The translations under genes and the position numbers were made by a program. A DNA stretch of 64,000 nucleotides from Strongylocentrotus droebachiensis (taxonomy: Eukaryota > Echinodermata > Echinoidea > Camarodonta > Strongylocentrotidae), in the NCBI GenBank assembly GCA_035222895.1, contig JAVYIG010007899.1:1-64000 (forward strand), read 5' to 3'. Under the pieces are notes generated by a model. That model ran no database searches. It saw nothing but the letters and a program-made list of their open reading frames with translations, and had not been told where the DNA came from. Positions 36,221 through 49,700 of this stretch are shown in pieces (position 1 is the stretch's first letter; each line of letters opens with the position of its first letter).

Positions 36221-37443
36221 TACATCCCCGGTGCATTCACTTCATATACAAATAAAACACATGATTGTGTTTCAAGAACAACACTTTCAACAACATGAAT
36301 ATGACTCTTTTTTGTGCCCAATCTTATGCTCTGAGAATACATGTAGTTAAAGTATATGCGTACATATAATACTCGTATACCATCATCATTCTTTAGGCCT
36401 ATTTGGTAGTCATATCATAATTTATTGTCATTTTTTTTCGGCCATTTTTACTGATCACATGTTCATTCAACTTTGTATAGGTCTGTTCTTGTTATCCGTG
36501 ACAATAAATGCCAAGCTAACTTTAATATGATGACAATGAATATATAAATTCATTCATCAAAAACAATTATAACTAAGCGACAAGCTTTCTTCGATCTTAT
36601 TCTTCTATTAATGAGTTCAGTCCTCTTTCTTTTTAATAAACTACGCCTGTTTCTAATATATTATTTCACTCATACCTTATAATATGCGTAAATTACAGCC
36701 TGCTATAGCCTGGTTAATTGGTTTTCCCAACCACTTTTTAACTTTTTTGTCCTTATATTGCCATTAGTTAGTATTGATGTAACTTCCTTTTGTATGATAA
36801 TTTGTCATATGGATTTTTAAATAAATTTCTGACGGTAAGGGAAATAACTTTATTATGTTCTTGATGAAAAAAAATGATTTGTGAGAAATTTAATTCATAA
36901 GATCGTAAGGCGCCTTCTTCCGCAGACACCCCAATATTTTATTGGCTGAACTTTGTAGCTCACCATAAAGTTAAGGTTCGGGAACTCCAGTTTGATTGAT
37001 TAAGGTTAGGAAAATCATTATGTACCATCTTGAACCATGTCAAGTTAATTAGTATGCGATTGTATTGTTGTTCTTGTAAATATTTCCCTCCGGATTCCCC
37101 AATTCAATCTGATTAGTAATGTCATTTTGATGCAGAGTAGGCCTAGCTACTAGTATAGGTTATAGTTGGCCAGGAGTTAATTGCTGGGGATCGAGAGGGC
37201 GACCCCGAACTGTTGTCTCCATTTGTGATAAAGAATTAGATGTTGTTGCTTTTTCGCGATTTTATCTCTTCTTTAGTTTTGTTTGTAACTGATTTTAATT
37301 GTTTCTGCCATTTCTTTCCAAGTCTTTTCCCAGCCCGAATCACTGATTTCTTTCAATAAAGTGATACAGAAAGACGAACATTATGGCTTGTCCTAACTAA
37401 ATTACATTACAAAAATGGCTAGCTATTGGGGTGTTTCTTTCAG

Positions 37444-37542
37444 GTTGTATTCGCCTGTGATCCTAACAGTTTCCAAGGCTGTACCAAATATCTGGCAGAA
37501 ATGAATGTTAACATTTTCCCACTGAAGAATGGTCCTCGATCG
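37444..37542 (+). other. Orphan exon-like segment of unknown gene
   Basis: An open 33-codon segment is bounded by a good acceptor (TTTCTTTCAG) and a good donor (GTATGT). It encodes a globular-looking peptide beginning VVFACDPNSFQGCTKYLAEM. The length is a multiple of three with phase 0 at both sides. I found no partner exons nearby and do not recognise the protein. It could be an exon of an unseen plus-strand gene, a decayed exon, or chance. Confidence 0.25.
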
Positions 37543-38689
37543 GTATGTATAAGTGAATGCCATCAAGGTATCATTTGAAAGAAGCAAGAACTTCATGGAA
37601 ACACAAAAAGTGTTCTTTTTTTAGACAGGTTCATTTAGTACTTGTTTCAATGAGAAACCGGGAAACAACACAATATGTTGTTTTTGAAGACAGGCGGTCA
37701 CTACAGCGGGTTTGGCTGTAGATCGATCAATACAGTCTTACAGCTTTGTCGCGATAATCCGTTGTTTTAAGGCATATGTTTCAGGAATGCATTGTATAAT
37801 GATATGGCAAGTGGTAATGTTCTGTTTCGACATACAGGTCCCTCTATCACAGGTCTTAAATCTGGGTCCCATTATTTTCTGATTAGTTATACTGTCTCTC
37901 TCTCTCTCTCTCCTTTCTGATTCATAGTCCCATCTTCCTGACATTCTCTTGCCTTGATTCATTCCCGTACAACCCCTTTGAAAGGCTATAGATACTCCAG
38001 AACAATTTTATTTTGCTTGTAAAATATTTTGAGAGTAAAATAGCACGGGAAAATGTGTAAATGTGCTGCACACTTTTTTTAGTTTTCTTTTTGCTTTTCA
38101 TATTTTGTTAAAGGATTGTACCTCCTTCCTATTTTTTAAAACAAAATCCTGGATCCCGCACCCTCCATATCATCATCAAAATGGCAAGTATCAATTCTTA
38201 ATTATTGTGTACTGTTAAGAAATACAAACAACACATTGTCCATTGATTTCACACATAAATCTTATTCACATAGGAGCAATATACAGCAAAGAATGGTAAT
38301 GTTACAGTAAAACATGATGCACATTAAACAGACTTCACAACCGGTTTTTAAATCTACCTCATGTTTTGTTATTTAGTGGCAATCTTATATAGCTACATTG
38401 ATCATTGGCAGAGAGAAGTACATGTAGTTCAAGGGTCAGCACTATCTCATAGTTTATTTCACATACTTTACATAGCAAGTTAAAATTCCAGACCACATAG
38501 GTAAACTATTGTGTCTATAACCCAGCATTTATACCACACATGCTCCAGTGGCGATTGCTTAGACATGGTAATTCCTACACAAACTGATTTTTCAACGATG
38601 ACCCTAACCCTAAATCTAACATAAAAACCTGACACTATACTTTTCCTACCAGATATCCATTTACTTCAACTGGATCAAAAGCATGGCAA

Positions 38690-38945
38690 AAATAAAGTGG
38701 CAGGGACCTCAACTATGCTGCCCTAGTTTTATGGGATAGCCTTCTCCACTCTCTTAGATGAGTTTAACTCTGCCCCGCTTAAAACACATCTTTGCCATTA
38801 AATGTCAAAACAAGAGAAAAGGTCCTCTGTAAACCTTTTTTCTCTTTGCTTTTCTTTTCTTTTAAGTGAATAGGGACATACTTATGTAATGTGTTATGCG
38901 CTATACGAGAATGGTTTATTATTATCATTATTATATCAATTATCA
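38690..38945 (+). repeat. Probable 3' tail of a SINE/LINE retroelement
   Basis: The segment ends TTATGCGCTATACGAGAATGG followed by TTATTATTATCATTATTAT. GCGCTATA plus a TTATTA tail is a recurrent 3' end of short retroelements in marine invertebrates. The body is too degraded to classify. Confidence 0.4.
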
Positions 38946-39059
38946 ATATGATTATTGTATATTGTGTTTACAGTCCAGAGATTTATCCACTACAAAAGAA
39001 CATTAATACAATAACAACAATATCATTATTACTAATCCTTTCTCTCTGGTGCAGTCACA

Positions 39060-39187
39060 TCTTTCCCCCTCTCTCTCTCTCTTTCTCTCTTCCTCTCTCT
39101 CCCTCTCTCTCTCTCTCTTCTTCTCTCTCACTCTCTCTTCCTCTCTTTCTCTCTTCCTCTCTCTTCCTCTCTTTTTCTCTCTCTCTA
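39060..39187. repeat. CT-rich microsatellite
   Basis: About 125 bp of CTCTCT with TTCCTC interruptions. The overlapping ORFs are low complexity. Confidence 0.9.
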
Positions 39188-40712
39188 ACCCCAACATCAA
39201 AAGCTGTGAATGACAGAGTGACATGTTGACAGAAAGTGGTCCTGTCGACTTAACATAATGTTGCTATACAGGACGTTTATCTACTGTCATAACTCGTAAA
39301 ACAATCATAAGTTTTCCCTTTGGATAAAAATTGTCAAGATGGAGGCTGCGTAATAAAATCATAATTAATGAAAAGCAAATTGGGAAGATATTTCAAAACT
39401 TTTGGTGGATTACAGTGATGGTTTTTCAATGTAAAATAATGTCCTATTATTATTGCGTGGTAGAACAGCACTAGTTTTCCTCACACGGTCATACATTTAC
39501 ACACTTTTATTAAAGTTTAACTATTAAGAAAAGGATCACAAAGACTTCTAAAAATCAAACTAAGGCAATTTCAATAGTCTTGAGTAGCAGCATTTGAATT
39601 TTTTGAATGTGCAAATATTTTAATGACATACATACATAACCTGAAAGTGGTTTCTATGGGTAATGCCAAGGGATATTGAATTTATTTCTTGAAAATCTTT
39701 GTGATCCTGTTAATGGAATGTGATTAAAGTTTTAAATACCAACATGATCATGTGAAAATGAGACTTTAGAAAGCATTGGAAAGTATGTAAAACGTTGATT
39801 GCATTTTATATCAAAATAGCATTGTTTTTTGCTTTGTACATTTGACTCAAAGGGATCTTAAATTCATAAATAATTCATTTTGGTGGAGATTTCTTCTATC
39901 TGCTCTTTTTAAAATCTTTATAAAGATCATTGGATTGATTCTGTTCAACAATGTCCAGTATCAATAAATGAATATGAAAATTTCTATATTAATAAATACT
40001 GAGCTATGATTTTGGCAATCATTACAAATTTAACAACACAAAAAAAGAAACATACACAAATGTGATTGATTCCTTAAAATACAAGAATATAAATACATTA
40101 TAGATATCATAACTCATTTGATGTAAAGCATTACTTCTATAAAAGGCGGTATGATAATGGCACCTTCAGCTTTGTTGGCTAGCAGAAAAGTCATAGTTTA
40201 GATTTAAAGAAATTAAAATTATAAACCAGAGTACATGTAAGTGGCTTCATACGGCTTCATACAATAAGTGTATGTACAGCCTCAACAGGAACAGATAGAT
40301 CCTGTCATGAACGCATGAATACATGCATAATTTGTGTTATACAACAAAACTCCTAGATCCTTGTCATTTGTTGTAAAATGAATCCATTTCAAGATAGTTT
40401 TCTGTCATTATCGCTGACAAATAAACCCCAAGTTTAATAGGCTTACTTTCCTGCACTTACTTCTAAACGTGTCAAAGTCTCAGTACCAGTAAGTGAATCA
40501 TACATGACGACGTTTGACCAATCATTTGATTAGGATCTAAGAGTGAGTTGTATAATATCTAAAGCTACAAATTAGTAAGACACTTAGCTATGTCTTTGTA
40601 AAGTTATCTAATATGTGAATGAATGCATCAAAGTTTTGATAAATATGTCCATGTCTGTAGTATCTTCATTAAATAATCTGAATTCGTGAAGCTTTCAAAG
40701 CAAACATCTATT

Positions 40713-43700
40713 TCAATGCTCCTCCCCAAGAAGGGTGATCTGGAGAAGAAAAAACGGAGGGTAGAATATACATAAAAACAAATCAATTACACTTCCTCAA
40801 AACTGAGTGATAAGGAAAGAATATGGTATAAGATAAAAAAAGGAAAGTGCAACACACAACGAAGGCATCAGGAGGCTAGGCTGAGAGGCCCTCCTCAGCC
40901 CCCAGGTACGTACACTAAGGCCTGTATACTCTACTCATATTTCAACCTGATGCTGCGTTTAAGCTTTTCAGTGTTGAAAATCAGGGTGTAACGAAGGAAG
41001 TTTTGCAGAGGTCAAAATGTGATTTTGGACCAAAGGTTGGGTTTTACTGAATTAGTAAGAGATGTAAGAGAACATTGTCTATGAAGAGAGACAATGTAAG
41101 GCATTCTTTTGCCTAAAAGCCGTACATTAGAAAGAAATTATGATGTTAGTTTAGGTTCTTTGATCATGGCCAATTAATCTGTTTATGAAGTTCTGCATTT
41201 TCAGAAAACTTATCCATCTTCTCCTTACTTTAAATTTATCCTTGACTGGAGGTAGCAATGAGATGAGAGTGTATCATTAAGATACAGTATTAGGAATAGT
41301 ATACTATACCTGTTTCATAAATTGCGCTGAATTAAGCACTTCACTGCAGCCATATGTTATCTTCTTGCCTCCACTACCAGTGCTTGATTTACTCTTTATA
41401 AAGACACACAAAAATAAATATTTGATTATACATGTATCTTTTAAATAAATGCACAAAGATTCTACTGTGAGCAACAAACACATACTAAACTTTCACCTGT
41501 ACCTGATTTTGGAAATACCATCATCAAAATGTGATAACTAATACAGAGATGCCAACCTTTTGACACAAAAAAACAGACTGAGTATCCTAAAAAAAAAAAA
41601 AAAAAAAAAAAAATCAGATTTTGGAGAGAAAAATCAGATTTTCACAGAAAATCGACACTACCACTGGCCCATCGGCCCAGAGCCAGTAAAATTTCAGAAA
41701 AATGTTTAACTGGTAAGTACGGTCAAATAAAATATTTGCTCTTTCATTAAAATTGAATGAGAAAATTGTAAAGCAAAGTTTTTGTTGGGGTTGGGGGGGG
41801 GGGGGGGGGGGGAGGTTTACTTGTACATGCTTCTATGCGATTCTGCAGTTTTTTTAATGGGTATATATATATTTTGTTTAAAGATGAAAAATCGTATTTT
41901 AAGAGGTGATATCGTATTATAGTATTTCACTCTTATTATCGTACTAAATACAATTTAATCATACTTGTTGGCATCTCCGCTAAAACGCATGTCAATATTA
42001 ATGATACCCAAGAGTACATCTGACATAATTTTGGCTAGCCTTAAGCACCAGGATGTGATTAAATGCAGGTAACTTTGGTGATATTCATCCATAGTCAAGG
42101 ACTACAAGATGGTATACTGCCCTCTTAAGTCTATATTCATCAGAGGAAGAGCGATCACTTTATTAGAGAATAATCAAGCTATGATCTATCAACAGTCAGT
42201 TCAAAGATTTGGGTTGCTATTTGGGGGATGAGTATATATTTGTTTGCAAATTATCAAAACTGTTATCAGATATTGAGACAGGGCCTTATGGAAGACCAGT
42301 TTTTAATCTGAATGAGATACCCTGTATAAATATGTGAAATAAATAAATAAACAAATATAACAATGTGTCGAACTGGATGGAAAGAGCTTTAAGTCGTACC
42401 TTGACATAGTCTAGTAGATTCTGGTATTCAATATAGTTTCCTCCTCCGACTACAAACACAATGGCTTCTTGGTATGGTGTCTTGGTCCGTGGGATAGAAG
42501 TAGAGCTGAAGCAAGAAATTGTCAAATCAATAACACTGTAATATTTATAGAATAAAGCTAAAGTTTATTCACATTAAGTGAGCCTAAAATAAATACATAT
42601 ATATATATATATCATACATCATATCCACTAGCATAAATGTAACTACTATCATACAAACAACATAAAAGCAAGGATTTGAGTTGGCTCTGTCAGTAGAGTG
42701 TCTGCCTGTCAAAGCAAAGATGATGAGTTTGAATCCAACCAAGGTGGATGACTGAAGTCTCCTTTGTGTGTTAATGTGCCCTTCTTGTTAAACAGACACA
42801 GGCTAGGTTACAGTAGAAAACATTGTGTCCCTCAAATGAGATATTAAATGGAGGCCCTGAGTGAAGGAAAGTTGCCATCTTTGCATGTTAAGAACCCATA
42901 GCACTCAGGTAAGGGGAAAGTGTAGTGGTCCACAAGCTCATCCCCAATCAGTAACATCAGCAGAATCCCAAGGGTTACAATGATTCAGTTCACATTTCCC
43001 CTCCCAGGACATTTGACTCCCAAGTACTTCAATGGCACTGAAGACAATTGTCCCTGCTATAACAGGGTTATTATTATCATTATTTGGCAAATCAAGTCAC
43101 ATAAATGCAACAATATAACAAACATGACTGAGATAAAATCAATGGAAAGCATATATAAATATTGCAATAGCAGGTGCATCCGGTCGAGCTGCCCGGGTAT
43201 GGAAAAAAGTTAACCAAATAACTGTGATTTGCAGACCTTCCTCCCCAGGTGAAGCTTTTCAGCCCCAAACTGATGTTCACAACTATCCCAATTATTGCAA
43301 ATCATACAACAACAATGTACTTAAATAAGACTATGGATTATGAACATATTTACATTTGGGAAAAGACAGAAAAATGCATCTCCGGTAGTGTAGTGAACCT
43401 AGAACATCTCATATCAAGGAGTGTGTAGTGAAGTCAATACTGTTATTTTGATGAGCTAATCACGTATACAGATAATACATACCTGTCAGTCATTCTTAGG
43501 AGCTTAGGATCAAAATATCTGTAGTCATCTGTTTCCTGAAAACAAATTAAACATAATATATACAAACATGATCGATACAGGTTTGTCTAAAAGAATAAAC
43601 AACAGCAAAGAAAGTAAGAAAGGCTATAAAACTTACTAAAATGTATTCAGCCTTAGGCTCCTACTACATCTGATATCAGCTGCCAAGTGGCAAACAATTA

Positions 43701-46700
43701 ATTGACTACATCAATAACAATATATCCAAATTTTGGCTCACATCAAAAAGTTGTTGTTGTTGTGTTTTTTTTGCATTTGTTTATTCTTTATATTCCTGAA
43801 CGTGATCAATTCTCGCTACCCTAAATAGGTACGAAAATCTCGAAATTCGCGAGACAAGGTAATTTTCACTCTCTCGGGTCGTCACTACAACTTCCGGTAT
43901 AGAGTCCCATCCCGCTGGCGCTAGCGCCTGTGTTCGCTGTGCAGAGTTTTCACGCACGCTAAAATCGATGCCAATCAGTGTAATTTGTACAAATTATAAT
44001 ATGCAATGGAAAGCTTCGGGCAGAATTAGTGACTTTAGCACAAAAGGGCGTTAAACTCTACCGTGAAAGAGAGGGTTGTGATCACGAACGCCTGCACAGG
44101 AAGCTGTAATGTCGAAAATCTATCCCATAATGCAATGCGCGTTTTCAGGATTTTCCCCGGATCTCGGCAGAATCGCTATTTGGGGTAGCGAGAATTGAAT
44201 TTATCCTTGAATATTTAATCATGACATTGCCTAAATTATTTTGATAACTACATCTTGCCTAAATTATTTTGATAACTACATCTGAGATACATTTTTCTAA
44301 TTCTTAAATAATGTTGCTGTGAGATATTACCATTGTTATACTGCTTTTGTATATTAATGTTTGTATCATTATGTAATTATCTGATTACTTTTTAAAACAT
44401 ACAATATCAGCCTCAAGCTGCATGTCATGTTAAAAAAATAAAAAAAATAACCAATTCAATCCAATTTAATTCAATTATTGCCAATAATTAGTACAATACT
44501 ACAAAAAGACATACATACACAAAAATCATCTAAAAGAAAAAGGAGAACATGTGAGAAACTGTTTCAATTTGGTACCAAAAGCCACATGACAAAATCTCTT
44601 GTGTTGAATCATAGAGGAAGAACACTTGGAAACAATGAACTTGCCAATTTGTAATGAATATGCATACCTCACTTTGGATAATTCCCAAATGAAGATATAC
44701 TTACTGTGTTTGATTTCAGCTCCATTAGGGAATCCACAACTCTTGTTACAGGCAGGTTCTAGGTCAACGACAAACAATTACAAAAACAAACAAAAATTCT
44801 TATTCATTCTTAAATAATTAACTGATCATAGCAACATAATATCTATTTAGCCATAACATACAAGAGCATTTGATTGATAATACTGCCAATTTCAAAACAA
44901 AACCAGCAACCATCACAAAAAAAACTGTTGGTGTTTGACATACTTATATTCAATCATCTATACAAACTGATTATATCATAAGTGATATGTTCTTACATGT
45001 TTCTTGACAACAAAGTTCTTGACACCTTCCATGACAAAGTTAGATCCTGTGCTCATGAGTTTGGAAAACATTCCAACTGTCTTTGTACCTCCACCTCCAT
45101 ACTGGCTAGGTGGTGCAGCCATCTTGCTAAAAGCTCTGCAAGTAAGAGATAGATGATAGATTAGCCTGAATGTATGAGAACATTATCACTGTCTTAAAAC
45201 TTTCACTTCAACACTGAATAAACAATGCAACCATTTTGCTGAAAGCTCTTGCATTAAAAAATGCAGTATGATTTTTTTCAAAATGGCTGGACAGAACCAG
45301 AAAACTGATGTATGACTTTGTAAGCTACACAGTGTATATGTCATTAATCAATACATAAAATTGTTTTCCAAACTGCATTGCAGAAGAAGAATCCTAACAT
45401 ATTTTGATACTGAACTTAACAATCAGGACAATTAGTGATAAGGCATTGCAGTTTACATAATATCTGCCCCCTTGATATTCAATAGGACATTTTAAAATGG
45501 AATTATAAAAGGAAAATCCTTAAAAAGCATTTCGATTCAGTCACAAAAAATAAAATAAACATAGTTCACTGGATCTATGAAGCCCCTATTATATCAAGCA
45601 GTACTGAAATATAATCCATTGCCAATGTGATTATTATCATTTCCCAAAATGATATGACAGATTGTAAAAACTTGTAATTTGTGATCATTTAGTGTATTCA
45701 AAATGTTCTGGTTTTACAGTAAATACTAGAATGTGAGAACAATGATAAATTAGACTAAGAATGCATGGACTTACTTCCATCTCTTGATATAATCTAATGG
45801 AGCTAGGTTACAGCCAGCTGCTTCTAATGCTGTTCGGTACTGCTCAACCTCAGACTGTCAAAACAAATGCATTTGAATGACTATAAATGGATCAGGAAGC
45901 ATTTAAGATTATTCATATTTGTATCTAATACTGCCATTAAATCAATAATCACTACATCCAATAAAATCAAATGTAATTATGATTGCTTAAATCTAGTACT
46001 GATGAAGAATCATTGAATACAAGATATAAATGAAATCATATGTAATTAAGATTGCTTACATCTGGTACGGATGGAGAATCATTGAATACAAGATATAAAT
46101 GAAATCAAATGTAATTAAGATTGCTTACATCTGGCACTGATGGAGAATCATTGAGTACAAGATATAAATGAAATCAAATGTAATTAGGATTGCTTACATC
46201 TGGTACGGATGGAGAATCATTGAATACAAGATATAAATGAAATCAAATGTAATTAAGATTGCTTACATCTGGTACGGATGGAGAATCATTGAATACAAGA
46301 TATAAATGAAATCAAATGTAATTAAGATTGCTTACATCTGGTACGGATGGAGAATCATTGAATACAAGATATAAATGAAATCAAATGTAATTAAGATTGC
46401 TTACATCTGGCACTGATGGAGAATCATTGAATACAAGATCTAAATGATATCAAATATAATTCTGATTGCTTAAATCTAATACTGATGAAGAATCATTGAA
46501 TACAAGATATAAATGAAATCAAATATAATTCTGATTACTTACATCTGGTACTGATGGAGAATCATTGAATACAAGATATAAATGAAATCAAATATAATTC
46601 TGATTGCTTACATCTGGTACTGATGGAGAGCACATGTAGAAGATGATGAAGAGTCTCATCTTATCTTCTGGTAAGCCAGCATCAGGATCTGAGATCACAT

Positions 46701-49700
46701 CCATCAAAGATTTATCTAATGTCTGTTTACTCATCAATTTCTCTTCAAGTTCAAAGTATACATCCAACTTCCTTGCCTTCAGGATATAATAATCATGAGA
46801 AAAAAAAAGAATCATCACAAATATCTTCACTTTTAATCAGGTATTATAATTAGGTAATACGTTCGGTACCCAGAAGTATCACCTTTTGATTTTGTCAAGA
46901 TTTTTCTTTATTATTAATTATTTATTTATTATTATTCTTCCATGAACTTGTTCACAGGATATCTCAGGACTGGATATAGCAATTGTCATTAAAATTGCCA
47001 TGATGGTAGATCCTAGTCCAACTTAGAACTGCATGACTTTTCAGCTACGCCAGGGCATCGTGACGTCATTATGTGAAATATCATGAATGGTCGTATGACT
47101 CGTATCTCAGCCATGCACTATCAATTTTAATTCAAATTTGGCCTCAGTCATGCTCAGGTCATGGGTCAGAATTTCAAGTCTATTTTTTTCTTCTTTTCTT
47201 ATGCGATTTTCATAAATGCCAATAAATCGAGGTAAAAAATATAGGTACAACGCATTTATAATGTACAATAACTAATTCAATTTGAGTGCAAATAATATCT
47301 TAAAATTTCAAAGATATAAGATATAAGATATAACAGTGCAGTTGATTTTGCTTGTGGTTTCAAAGATTATATCACAGAAGAGAAGACCCCCCCCCCCCAC
47401 ACACACACACATATATATGGCCTAAATGCATGGTCTTCCTCTAATCCTAACTATTACTCTGTCAATTGATCCCATTACTAAAGTTAAACTGAAGTTTAAA
47501 TATGTCATCATTCATACCTTAATATGATCAAGAAGAGCAGTAGCAATGTTCATATGCATGTCAATGTGTCTTTTCTTCTCAAGCAATTCTGGAAGAGAGC
47601 TGGGGGGAAAAAATAAACGAAGACAGTTGAAGGAGTACCAAAAATTACTTGTTTTCAGTAATATCTAAGATTATGAAGACTTTGAGGACATGTATTGCAC
47701 AGAACAAGCATCATAAAATGTGTGAATTGTAATTTTCTTCTTCAATCCATCAAAAGTTACAACTGGCTCATGGCTCAACATGGAGCAGGGGTGCACTAAA
47801 AAAAAAAAAAAATTAAATCGGGGGGAAAAATGGAATCTAACAATAATCCCGCCTTTTGAGTAAGAAAATTGGGAAAAATAGGGGAAAATACAGAAAAATA
47901 CAGAAAATAAGGGAAATTAAGGGGAAAATTGGGGTAAAGTCAGAAAGAAAAAAAAAATCGGGGGAAAAAGAAAAAAAAAAATTGGGGGGGGGGGGGGAAA
48001 AAAAATCAATAAAAGAATCAGGAAACTGATATATATCGGGTCATTATCAAGCCTGATGCAGTGATACACCTCTGAAGATTTCAAGATAAAAAAAGCTCAC
48101 TAATATCATTTTCAATTCTATTCTTCATTCTAATAATGGTAATTTACTGCATGATGTGTAAATGAGGGTTAAGGGACATCTACTAGCTTTGTTTGTATTT
48201 TCACAAGATTGAATCACATCCGAAACAGATTACAAGGACTAACCTTACTGCAGAAGTTAATTTAGCCGTTGTGTCTGAAAGCAAACTAATTGCCTCCTCA
48301 TCCTCACCTTCAAGCCCCTACAATGAAGAGAGAAACATTGTTACCTTAATAAAGGGAAGAAATCAAGATGACATGTACCACACCTCATTCAATGCCAAAC
48401 ACCATTAAAAAGTTTTTCTTCAGTCATTATAACATTTCTTAACTCTATTTTTGTTCCACGTTGCAGATACTTCCATGATGCTATAACTGAGGTATGAACT
48501 GAAGCCTTTTGAATCGCCAACTTACCCTGGCTCATTTTAAATGTTATAGATAATGAATGGTAAAAGAAGTGAAAAGGAAATTTGAATAAAACATGATAAA
48601 ATGTAATTTCATATCGTTCTACTTTCTGCAAAGATATATTTGCAAGTTATTTTAATGTTTCATCCACAACTTCTGATGAGATTTACCATAGCAGGTATGC
48701 ATCTGAATGAAAGGCTTATTCTGACCAAATAAGGCCCTACATTAGGATCCTTCTTCCCATGCAGCTCTCTACACAGCCACAGCAATATCAGATGTTCACT
48801 TAGAAACCCCAGACACAAATGTTAACACACGGCTCACATACCGTAGTTTATACACTATGTCTAGTTCCTGAGTGAGTGGGCTGTGAATAGCATCTGAATC
48901 ATGCTGAAGATTTTCATCAGTTTGTTTCTACCTATATACTTTGATTTTGTAATACAGATTATTCAAGTTATCATCACTCCTTTGTTATTATCACGTCTTT
49001 GTTTTATATTCCCCTGGGGGGGGGGGAGGGGGTATACAGAAGGTAGGGGTAATGCTTGTGTCGTTATATATCTATGAAAACAGTGGGGGTCCCGGCTTTC
49101 CAAAAGGTATACATGGGCTTCAAGCAGACTGGTCGGGTGGTGCTCAACAGATGAATAGAGTTATTTTATTACATCTGTAATTTGTACTAGATATATACAT
49201 TAAATGTATACTTACAGCAATTATATCATCAAAAATTGACCTAATTCTACTGCATTGTAAAGTGAAGAGAGAAATTATGATGAAGAAGCTTCTTACCATA
49301 GCTGATTTGAGTTTCTTGACTTCATCTTCAGAGGCCCTGTAAGCATCCAACTCACTCTGAACTGCCTCAGCTACTTCTGGAAATGGACTGTCAACAAAAT
49401 ATAACACAACAAAACAAAATTGTTCAAACATATCACTTCAATAAGGGAAACTTCTGGAGATCCACTTTGAAAAATGGCCATAGCACAAGTTTATTTCAAC
49501 AACAATTTTTTTTTTAAACAAAAAATATATTTAAAAAACATATTAAAAAAATAAAAAATCACTTTTTATTATAATTCCTAACACTGAATTTTAGTTTGAA
49601 ATCAAGACTTCCTTTCCCTTCTGTATTATTAATAACTTGTATATGTATGATGGATCATAATGCTCTTCTGGAATGTCATATTTACTCTCACTTTTCTGTC

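Larger units (their letters stand above)
36300..40712. other. Intergenic region between FAM89 and SCFD1
   Basis: AT-rich sequence with the orphan exon-like segment, a CT-rich microsatellite and a SINE/LINE-like tail listed separately. The part next to 40712 must hold the SCFD1 3' UTR (minus strand). No other coding exon is convincing. Confidence 0.5.

Noticed and set aside
38891..39229. 112-residue ORF rich in Ser/Leu
   Set aside because: Mostly the CT microsatellite at 39060-39187.
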